From JBIOUF01 sp044866695 (lineage in GTDB: Bacteria; Actinomycetota; Actinomycetes; Propionibacteriales; Nocardioidaceae), in the NCBI GenBank assembly GCA_044866695.1, contig JBIOUF010000139.1, forward strand, positions 1 to 6,467: DNA of 6,467 bases, written 5' to 3'. This document shows, piece by piece, positions 1-5,264 of the stretch (within the stretch, counting starts at the first letter, position 1; each line of letters opens with the position of its first letter). The translations under genes and the position numbers were made by a program. A model generated the notes under the pieces. That model had not been told where the DNA came from and did no database searches. It worked only from the letters and a program-made list of their open reading frames with translations.

Positions 1-29
1 ATCCGCCGTTGGTTGAGAACTGCGCCCAC

Positions 30-99
30 GCCGCCACCGCTGGTTGAGGAGCCGGAGCGCTAGCGCCGCCACCGCTGGTTGAGGAGCCGGAGCGCTAGC
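30..99. repeat. Two tandem copies of a 35-bp GC-rich intergenic repeat
   Basis: Two identical 35-bp units lie head to tail (30-64 and 65-99). Each carries GGTTGAGGAG followed by a palindromic GC core (AGCGCT and GCTAGC). A degenerate relative with GGTTGAGA lies just upstream at about 5-28. The second unit runs on into GTCTCGAAACC at 106-116, completing a REP-like element (77-116) whose ends pair imperfectly (GGTT with AACC, GAG with CTC). I see no gene here: reading frames across it are low-complexity translations of the repeat. Such units are typical of intergenic space in some high-GC actinobacteria; their function is unknown to me. Confidence 0.85.
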
Positions 100-105
100 G
101 GAGGC

Positions 106-258
106 GTCTCGAAACCCGGTGAGCACGAGCGCAGTCCCAGCCCAGGCGCCGGTGGTTGGCTTCGTGACGCTCGCAAGCTCGCTCCTCAGCCCAAGTCGAG
201 ACGCTCGCCAAGCGGCTCGCTCCTCAACCACCGTGGGGCGCTCCGGCTCCTCGACCAG
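106..258. repeat. Cluster of REP-like elements in reverse orientation with a conserved linker
   Basis: After GTCTCGAAACC (106-116) comes a linker containing AGTCCCAGCCCAGG (133-146), then an inverted, mutated element (about 154-191, with GACGCTCGCAAGCTCGCTCC). A second inverted copy occupies 193-229, ending CTCCTCAACC, and a short decayed piece lies at about 237-258 (GCTCCGGCTCCTCGACCA). The same linker with the same spacing occurs at the far end of the window (6396-6454). No coding sequence is supported; this region separates the operon from whatever lies to the left. Confidence 0.75.
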
Positions 259-273
259 CGGTGCGCCTCGCGG

Positions 274-308
274 TGATATGTTGTCGGCCGGTTTGCCGGC
301 ATCAGGAG
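274..308 (+). promoter_or_regulatory. Probable operon leader: weak -10-like box, small hairpin and Shine-Dalgarno
   Basis: The only AT-leaning patch before the operon is TGATATGTT at 274-282, which contains the -10-like TATGTT (277-282). A TCGACC at 251-256 could be a poor -35, but the 20-bp spacer is too long, so the promoter call is tentative. Downstream, GCCGG (287-291) and CCGGC (296-300) can form a 5-bp hairpin with a TTTG loop just before AGGAG (304-308). That Shine-Dalgarno sits 7 nt before the ATG at 316 and is the convincing part of this feature; it also fixes the first gene's start against the out-of-frame ATG at 311. Confidence 0.4.
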
Positions 309-315
309 CAATGGC

Positions 316-552
316 ATGTCTGATCGACTTCTCGAGGTCTTCTCACAGGGACTCGGGATCCCCGTCGACGACCTGCACGACGAGGTCAGTCCGGCCAACA
401 CCTCGTCCTGGGACTCGCTGGCCGCCATGGAGCTCGTGACGCTGATCGAGGACCGGTTCGCCGTACGGCTGAAGACGTCGGAGATCATGAGGATGCGCTC
501 CATCGGGCTGGCTCGCACAGTGCTCCGCAGCAAGGGCATCGAGGACACCTGA
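316..552 (+). CDS. Stand-alone acyl carrier protein (DltC/FkbJ-like)
   Basis: A 78-residue acyl carrier protein, the usual size for a free-standing ACP. The carrier signature SSWDSLAAMELV spans residues 30-41, with Ser34 in the DSL motif as the expected 4'-phosphopantetheine site. The rest follows the four-helix ACP pattern (helix II/III around LIEDRFAVRLKTSEIM). The start is set by AGGAG 7 nt upstream. It is first in the operon, 9 bp before the FkbH-like gene and in the same reading frame as it. ACPs paired with FkbH proteins receive a glyceryl group; ACPs paired with MBOATs (DltC) deliver an acyl group to the membrane enzyme. This one probably does both, in the cytoplasm. No phosphopantetheinyl transferase is encoded in the window, so it would rely on one elsewhere. 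The family call is secure; the cargo is inferred from its neighbours. Confidence 0.93.
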   Translation: MSDRLLEVFSQGLGIPVDDLHDEVSPANTSSWDSLAAMELVTLIEDRFAVRLKTSEIMRMRSIGLARTVLRSKGIEDT

Positions 553-561
553 CCGGTCTCG

Positions 562-2244
562 ATGGTTGACTCCACCGAACGCACCTCGATCGGGATCACC
601 GCCAGCTTCACCCCCCATCTCCTGGTCCGCGAGCTGCTCAAAACGGTTCCGCAGGACACCCATGTCATGGTCGCGGACTACAACCAGGTGCATCAGACGC
701 TCATGGCCCCCTCCGAAGGCTTCGAGGAGATGCCCGACCGGCTCGTGGTGCTGTGGCGGGTCGAGGACGTCTTCGGCCTGGCCCTGACGGACTGGATCGT
801 GCGCGGCGGCGACCACTCCGGCCTCGTCGACGACGTCCGCCGGCTCGGCGCGCTCATCGCCCAGGCCGTCACGACGAACGCCCTGCCGGCGCTGGTCGGC
901 GTTCCTCCCGTGCCCGACCTCGCCTGGCTCGACCCCCTGGACACCCGGACGAGCGCCCGGCTCACGATCCTGCACGGGCAGCTCGTCGAGGCCTTCCTGG
1001 ACGGCATCGGCCAGGCGCCGGTCACCCTGGTGGACATCGCGGCGCTGGTCCGGGTCCACGGTGCGGAGCGGGCCTACGACACGCGCAACGACCTGATGTA
1101 CCACCAGCCCTTCACGAGCGGCTTCGCCCGGGTTCTCGGCGCTCTGCTGGGCGAGGCAGTATGCGCCATGGGCAAGCCGCCGCCCAGGGTGCTCGCCGTC
1201 GACGCCGACAACACCCTGTGGGGCGGGATCCTCGGAGAGGAGGGCCCGGACGGTGTGCTGATCGGGGACAGCTTCCCCGGCAGCTGCTTTCGGGACCTGC
1301 AGCGAGGCCTGGTCTACCAGGCCTCGAACGGGGCTCTCGTCGCGCTGCTCAGCAAGAACAACGGGCACGACGTCGAGGAGCTCTTCGAGCGTCGTTCCGG
1401 CGACATGGTGCTCACCGACGAGCATCTGGCCGCGCGACGGGTCGACTGGAACAGCAAGGCCGACAACCTGCGGAGCATCGCCGAGGAGCTGAATCTCGGG
1501 CTGGACTCCTTCGTGTTCATCGACGACAGCGACGTCGAGCTGGAGGAGGTCCGTCAGCGCTTGCCGGGGGTCCAGCTGGTGAAGGTGAGCGACGAGCCCT
1601 CCGAGATCGCCAGCCTGACCGCGTCGCTGACCGGCTTCAGGTTCGCCACGGTGTCGAAGGAGGATCGTGAGCGCACGGCGATGGTCCAGGTCGAGGCCGA
1701 TCGCAAGGCAGCAGCAGCAGCCGCCCCGTCCCACGAGGAGTTCCTGCACTCGCTGGCCGTGACCGTCCAGGTCTTCCACCCTGCCGAGTCGCAGGTCGGC
1801 CGGGTGGCCCAGCTGATCAACAAGACCAACCAGTTCAACCTGACGACTGTGCGGCGCGACGAGGCCGAGGTGGCGAAGCTGGTCTCCTCAGACGGCCATC
1901 GCGTCTACGCGGCCGAGGTGTCCGACCGGTTCGGCAGCTACGGACTGGTCGCCGTCGCCGTTGTCGTCTGCGCAGACGACGTGTGGGAGGTCGACACCTT
2001 CCTGATGAGCTGCCGGGTGCTGATGCGCAGGGTCGAGGACGCGATCCTGCGCTGCATCGCCGACGATGCCTGCGTCGCGGGAGTCACGACGCTGCGCGGC
2101 TACTACCGCCCCACCCAGAAGAACGGTCAGGTGGCGTCCTTCTACCCTGACCGCGGGTTCCAGCAGACCGGCGAAGGTAGGTACGACGCCACGCTTCCGC
2201 TCAGTCTCACGGCGGAACACGTGACAGTACGTCGCGATGCTTGA
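562..2244 (+). CDS. FkbH-like HAD-IIIC enzyme, probable glyceryl transferase/phosphatase
   Basis: A 560-residue protein with FkbH-family architecture. Residues 1-205 form the N-terminal domain (start ITASFTPHLL). The HAD-IIIC core runs about 208-345: motif I is VDADNTLWGG with Asp214, Asp216 and Thr218; motif II is LLSKNN with Ser264; Lys299 lies in WNSK; motif IV is FIDDSDVELEEV with Asp321 and Asp322. An alanine-rich linker (383-388) leads to a C-terminal acyltransferase-like region (about 397-550) with the family-typical INKTNQFNLTT at 419-429. All catalytic HAD positions are intact. Characterised homologues (FkbH, OzmB) take 1,3-bisphosphoglycerate, remove phosphate and load glyceryl on an ACP thiol; the ACP encoded just upstream is the obvious partner. 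Here there are no polyketide genes, so the glyceryl-ACP is probably used by the downstream MBOAT. The start ATG follows the ACP stop by 9 bp and lacks a strong Shine-Dalgarno, suggesting coupled translation. The exact acyl substrate is inference. Confidence 0.93.
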   Translation: MVDSTERTSIGITASFTPHLLVRELLKTVPQDTHVMVADYNQVHQTLMAPSEGFEEMPDRLVVLWRVEDVFGLALTDWIVRGGDHSGLVDDVRRLGALIAQAVTTNALPALVGVPPVPDLAWLDPLDTRTSARLTILHGQLVEAFLDGIGQAPVTLVDIAALVRVHGAERAYDTRNDLMYHQPFTSGFARVLGALLGEAVCAMGKPPPRVLAVDADNTLWGGILGEEGPDGVLIGDSFPGSCFRDLQRGLVYQASNGALVALLSKNNGHDVEELFERRSGDMVLTDEHLAARRVDWNSKADNLRSIAEELNLGLDSFVFIDDSDVELEEVRQRLPGVQLVKVSDEPSEIASLTASLTGFRFATVSKEDRERTAMVQVEADRKAAAAAAPSHEEFLHSLAVTVQVFHPAESQVGRVAQLINKTNQFNLTTVRRDEAEVAKLVSSDGHRVYAAEVSDRFGSYGLVAVAVVVCADDVWEVDTFLMSCRVLMRRVEDAILRCIADDACVAGVTTLRGYYRPTQKNGQVASFYPDRGFQQTGEGRYDATLPLSLTAEHVTVRRDA

Positions 2245-3451
2245 CAGCGACCCGTTCCTGTACTTCTCGGACCTCCTGGTCCTCATGGTGCTGGTCGTCC
2301 CGGTCTACTTCCTCTCTCCGTGGACCTGGCTGCGCCAGCTCGTGCTCGGACTGACCGGGATCTACCTGACCTTCCTCATCGCGCCGCGCCTGCTGGCCTT
2401 CTACGTGCCGTTCTGGCTCATGGTCTTCGTCCTGCAGCACGCCGCCACCCTGTGGCGCGACCTGCGGGCCAGCTGGGTCTGGACCGCCGGCCTCGTGCTG
2501 GCGGTCCTGGCGCCCATGTTGGTGTGGAAGCTGTTCCCGGAGTGGTCGGTGACCAGCTTCAACGCGGACATGAACAGCCTGGTCGACTGGATCAGCCCGT
2601 GGACCGGCGCGATCGACCGGGTCCGTGACCTGATCCTGCCCATCGGGCTGAGCTTCGCCACATTCCGCGCGGTGGACCAGCTGGTCAAGGTGCGCCTGGA
2701 GATCCTGGCGCCGCTCAGGCCGTTGCAGCAGCTCGCCTACGCCTTCTTCCCCACCGTCCTGGTCATCGGTCCCATCATCGAGTACACCGAGATCGAGGAC
2801 GGGCTCCGACGCCGGACCCGGTGGGACCCGCAGGACACGCTGAGCGGGGTGCTGACGGTGGCACTGGGCGCGGTGAAGGTCTTCGGGGCGGCCTATCTGC
2901 TGCGAGGGAGCCAGGACGTGTTCGGCCTCGGCAGCCGCGACGGTTCTCCGTTGGAGTACTGGCTCGAGCTGGCCATGTACGCGTGGTACTTCTACTTCAA
3001 CTTCTCGGGGTTCTCCGACATGGCCATCGGTGCCGCCCGGGTCTTCGGCTACCGCCTGGCGCCGAACTTCAACAACCCGTACCTGCGGACCAACCCCCAG
3101 GACTTCTGGAACAGCTGGCACATGAGCCTGACCAGGTTCGCCCAGCGCAACGTCTTCGTGCCGATGGGAGGGATGCGCGCGCGGACGCAGTATGTCGCCA
3201 TCGCCGCGACGATGATGGTGATCGCCCTGTGGCACGACATCAGCATCCCGCTGGTGATCTTCGGGGCCTACCACTCAGCCGGGCTCATCGCTCACCGGTG
3301 GTGGGTGACGCGGCATCCGCGCCGGCCCACGAGACACTGGGTGCGGCGCGCGGGAGCCAACGTCGCGTTCTTCGGGTTCTTCCTGCTCAGCCTGCCCCTG
3401 CTGACCCTGGACCTCTCGACCCTGCCGGACTTCTACGAAAGGCTGCTCTGA
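2237..3451 (+). CDS. MBOAT family O-acyltransferase (DltB/AlgI-like)
   Basis: A 404-residue polytopic membrane protein with roughly ten hydrophobic segments (for example 10-28, 34-50, 54-70, 82-99, 165-183, 200-222, 316-334, 374-391). It carries the MBOAT core: LPIGLSFATF (134-143), GPIIEY (178-183), FYFNFSGFSDMAIG (252-265), NPQDFWNSWHMSLTRF (286-301) with His295, and ALWHDISIPLVIFGAYH (330-346) with His333. His295 and His333 correspond to the WxxWH and LWH histidines of DltB/AlgI, His333 being the expected catalytic one. Where AlgI/DltB usually have DFSGYS this protein has NFSGFS, and the usual LWHG is LWHD. It should pass an acyl group from an ACP in the cytoplasm to an acceptor across the membrane. 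Its C-terminus (LPDFYERLL) does not resemble the aromatic hexapeptide shuttle fused to some MBOATs. The start overlaps the FkbH-like gene by 8 bp, and its last base is the first base of the next gene, implying coupled expression. Confidence 0.93.
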   Translation: MLDSDPFLYFSDLLVLMVLVVPVYFLSPWTWLRQLVLGLTGIYLTFLIAPRLLAFYVPFWLMVFVLQHAATLWRDLRASWVWTAGLVLAVLAPMLVWKLFPEWSVTSFNADMNSLVDWISPWTGAIDRVRDLILPIGLSFATFRAVDQLVKVRLEILAPLRPLQQLAYAFFPTVLVIGPIIEYTEIEDGLRRRTRWDPQDTLSGVLTVALGAVKVFGAAYLLRGSQDVFGLGSRDGSPLEYWLELAMYAWYFYFNFSGFSDMAIGAARVFGYRLAPNFNNPYLRTNPQDFWNSWHMSLTRFAQRNVFVPMGGMRARTQYVAIAATMMVIALWHDISIPLVIFGAYHSAGLIAHRWWVTRHPRRPTRHWVRRAGANVAFFGFFLLSLPLLTLDLSTLPDFYERLL

Positions 3452-4650
3452 TGCTCGCCGACCGTCTCATCGCCTGGCTGGGCGAGGCGATCGGGTACCA
3501 GCCGACCCGATGGTCGCTCGCGCGCATCGCCGCGATCTCAGCGGTCGCGCTCGCGCTCGCGCCGGTCGTCGTCCCGAGCCGCCCGGCCGACACCCGCGAC
3601 GCGCCCTACAACCGAGGTCTCGCCACCCCGGCCGCACGCAACGTGACCCTGCCTCTCGGCGACACGCGCGGCTTCGGCCCGACCCCGCGCCCGAAGGCGT
3701 TCCGGATCGCCTGGGTCGGTGGCTCGGAGGTGCTCGGAGTCGGGGCGAAGCACCGCGCGTTCATCCCCGCGGTGGTCACCGACCAGATCGGGAGCGTGGA
3801 CGACAAGTTGGTGTCGACCGACATCTACTTCCTCAACGCGATCCGTCTCGTCGACGAGCTGACCGCGATGACAGCCGCCGTGGCGACGAAGCCGGACCTG
3901 GTCGTGGTCAGCCTCAACCCGTTCTGGGTGCTCAACGACCTCGCCGTCCAGCAGTGGGGCTACCTCGACGGCGTGCTTGCGCTCCACCTCCGAGGGTCGC
4001 CCACGGCCTGGCCCGTCGCGGCATCGCTGGTCAGCCCGGGGGACGCCGGCTGGAAGCTGCTCTCCGTGCTCAGCGACGCCGTGAACGAGCGCTTCGACTG
4101 GGGGGTCGATCTCACCGAGCGGACGTCGGACCTGTCGTTCCTCGACCAGGTCGAGAACGCCGAGCCGGCCTCGCCGACCCCGTTGGCCAGGTTGGCAGAG
4201 CGCCGCCCGGTGGACTTCTTCTTCGCCAGGGACATCGCCTCCGAGGGAGGCGTGGACCTCACCGCAACCCAGCTGAGGCTGCTCAAGCGCGAGATCGACT
4301 CGACGTCGTCGTTCAACCAGACGGTCCTGAGCCAGATGGTGGGCATCGCCAGACGCTCGGGCATCGACACCTACTTCTACATGCCCCCGATCGCCCCGGA
4401 CGCATACCGGCTGCCCGCGGCGAAGGAGTACCTCGACGTGCTGCGCGACCGGCTCGCCGCGGCGACCGGCGACCAGACCGGAGCCCATGTGGTCTTCGAC
4501 CCGCAGGGCCTTCAGGACCGGGTTCCCACGACGGCCTACGAGGACACCATCCACGTGCTCGACCCGAGACCCGAGGCGCGCGTCCTCACCGCAGACCTCT
4601 GCGCGCTGCTGGTGACCTGGGGACGACAGCCGGAATGCGAGGGTTCATGA
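3451..4650 (+). CDS. Membrane-anchored SGNH-fold acyltransferase, DltD/AlgX-like in role
   Basis: A 399-residue protein with an N-terminal anchor (about 23-43, preceded by Arg20 and Arg25) and a large, presumably extracytoplasmic domain. Residues consistent with an SGNH active site are present: Ser92 in WVGGSEVLG (88-96), Asn156 in VVSLNPFW (152-159), and Asp365-x-x-His368 in EDTIHVLD, a DxxH motif near the C-terminus. Overall similarity to named families looks low by eye, so the assignment rests on these motifs, topology and context. In Dlt, the topologically similar DltD accepts the acyl group on its serine and delivers it to the polymer; I infer the same here, with Ser92 as the acyl site. 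The start ATG (3451) overlaps the MBOAT stop as TGATG, with GAAAGG (3437-3442) 8 nt upstream. The frame is open further upstream within the MBOAT gene, but that part is a shadow. A plain esterase is the main alternative. Confidence 0.82.
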   Translation: MLADRLIAWLGEAIGYQPTRWSLARIAAISAVALALAPVVVPSRPADTRDAPYNRGLATPAARNVTLPLGDTRGFGPTPRPKAFRIAWVGGSEVLGVGAKHRAFIPAVVTDQIGSVDDKLVSTDIYFLNAIRLVDELTAMTAAVATKPDLVVVSLNPFWVLNDLAVQQWGYLDGVLALHLRGSPTAWPVAASLVSPGDAGWKLLSVLSDAVNERFDWGVDLTERTSDLSFLDQVENAEPASPTPLARLAERRPVDFFFARDIASEGGVDLTATQLRLLKREIDSTSSFNQTVLSQMVGIARRSGIDTYFYMPPIAPDAYRLPAAKEYLDVLRDRLAAATGDQTGAHVVFDPQGLQDRVPTTAYEDTIHVLDPRPEARVLTADLCALLVTWGRQPECEGS

Positions 4651-4817
4651 CTGCCAGGAACGACCAGCCGTCCACACCCGGCGGCCCGCCCCGGCGGGCC
4701 GCGCTTCCCGCCCAGCTCGCGGTCGAGCTGGTCCTTGGCCTCGGTCTCGCCGCTCTCCTCGTGCTGGTGGCCTGGGCTTCGAGCAACGCCATCCGGTTCG
4801 TGTACGGCGGGTACTGA
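4647..4817 (+). CDS. Single-pass microprotein with C-terminal FVYGGY (DltX-like acyl shuttle)
   Basis: A 56-residue protein. A Pro/Arg-rich, positively charged N-terminus (RNDQPSTPGGPPRRA, 4-18) precedes one membrane helix (about 23-44, LAVELVLGLGLAALLVLVA) and a short tail ending FVYGGY (51-56). The charge bias predicts N-terminus in, C-terminus out. This is the topology and size of DltX, which ends FIYNEF; aligned from the end, Phe51, the aliphatic Val52, Tyr53 and the aromatic last residue coincide. In Dlt the tyrosine is transiently acylated by DltB and passes the group to DltD, so Tyr53 is the predicted acyl site. The gene directly follows the MBOAT and SGNH genes. I chose the ATG at 4647 because it overlaps the SGNH stop as ATGA, but GAGGG is only 3 nt upstream; an in-frame ATG at 4635 would give 60 residues. 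Being short and hydrophobic, it is easily missed by annotation. The gene is well supported by its operon position; the role is inferred. Confidence 0.8.
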   Translation: MTARNDQPSTPGGPPRRAALPAQLAVELVLGLGLAALLVLVAWASSNAIRFVYGGY

Positions 4818-4819
4818 CC

Positions 4820-5251
4820 GTGCCTGCGGTCGGAGGAGACGCCGCGGCCGGGCCGGGGCTGCACCACATCGGATTCGTCGTGCCGGACATGGCCGGCGGA
4901 ATCCGGCGTTTCGTCGAGGCGGGGGGCGAGGTCGTCGTCGCGGCGACCGACGACCCTCGGTTGGGGGTCAGCTGTGCGCTGGTCCGCCTCCCCGAGGGCG
5001 CCGACGTCGAGCTCGTCGCGCCGCTTCAGGGCGCCGAGTCACCGATCAGCGCGCGGCTGAGCCGCGGCGGAGGTCTGGACCACCTGTGCTTCTGGGTGAA
5101 GGACCTCGACGCGTCGCTTGCGCGGGAGCTCGACAACGGGGCGCTGTTGCTGGTCCCGCCCACCCATGCGGTGACCTTCGACGCCACGGTCGCGTTCGTG
5201 CATCGTCGTGGCGGTCTGGTCGTGGAGCTCATGGGCGGGAAGGTGCCGTAG
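4820..5251 (+). CDS. VOC family protein, methylmalonyl-CoA epimerase-like
   Basis: A 143-residue VOC (glyoxalase/bleomycin-resistance fold) protein with two beta-alpha-beta-beta-beta modules: HHIGFVVPDM (15-24) opens the first and LDHLCFWVKDLD (86-97) the second. Likely metal ligands are His16, Glu64 (in DVELVAP), His88 and Glu136 (in LVVELMG), the arrangement seen in methylmalonyl-CoA epimerase-type members, where the second ligand is Gln or Glu. Length matches that family. The start is a GTG 2 bp after the microprotein stop, with GGCGGG (4806-4811) 8 nt upstream; no better in-frame start precedes the first motif. Co-transcription suggests work on the same substrate, perhaps epimerising or otherwise processing an acyl-ACP, acyl-CoA or sugar intermediate. 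That is inference: VOC proteins are diverse, and a lyase, dioxygenase or glyoxalase activity cannot be excluded. I find no signal peptide, so it should act in the cytoplasm. Confidence 0.85.
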   Translation: MPAVGGDAAAGPGLHHIGFVVPDMAGGIRRFVEAGGEVVVAATDDPRLGVSCALVRLPEGADVELVAPLQGAESPISARLSRGGGLDHLCFWVKDLDASLARELDNGALLLVPPTHAVTFDATVAFVHRRGGLVVELMGGKVP

Positions 5252-5264
5252 CGGGTCGAGACTG

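Noticed and set aside
343..1779. Long minus-strand open frame (478 codons) opposite the ACP and FkbH-like genes
   Set aside because: No recognisable domain; it is Asp/Glu/Arg/Val-rich as expected for the antisense of a high-GC gene, while the plus strand encodes clear ACP and FkbH motifs.
316..2244. ACP plus FkbH as a remnant of a polyketide methoxymalonyl-ACP cassette
   Set aside because: The dehydrogenase and O-methyltransferase partners expected next to FkbH in that pathway and any polyketide synthase are absent, and the membrane acylation genes are coupled directly to FkbH; the convergent methyltransferase alone is not enough.
2207..3274. Minus-strand open frame of 355 codons opposite the MBOAT gene
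   Set aside because: Low-complexity His/Gln/Asp/Arg composition and no motifs; the plus strand encodes the full MBOAT core.
2821..3450. N-terminal extension of the SGNH-like protein into the MBOAT gene
   Set aside because: The extension is low-complexity out-of-frame MBOAT sequence; the ATG at 3451 has a Shine-Dalgarno and is followed at once by an amphipathic segment and membrane anchor.
3510..4634. Extension upstream of the microprotein start in its own frame, giving a 435-residue protein
   Set aside because: The upstream part is an Arg/Gly/Pro-rich shadow of the SGNH gene; only the last 56-60 residues look like protein, and a start overlaps the SGNH stop.
5252..5264. Bidirectional terminator between the convergent VOC and methyltransferase genes
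   Set aside because: Only 13 bp lie between the stops, and I see no convincing stem-loop with a T-run there.
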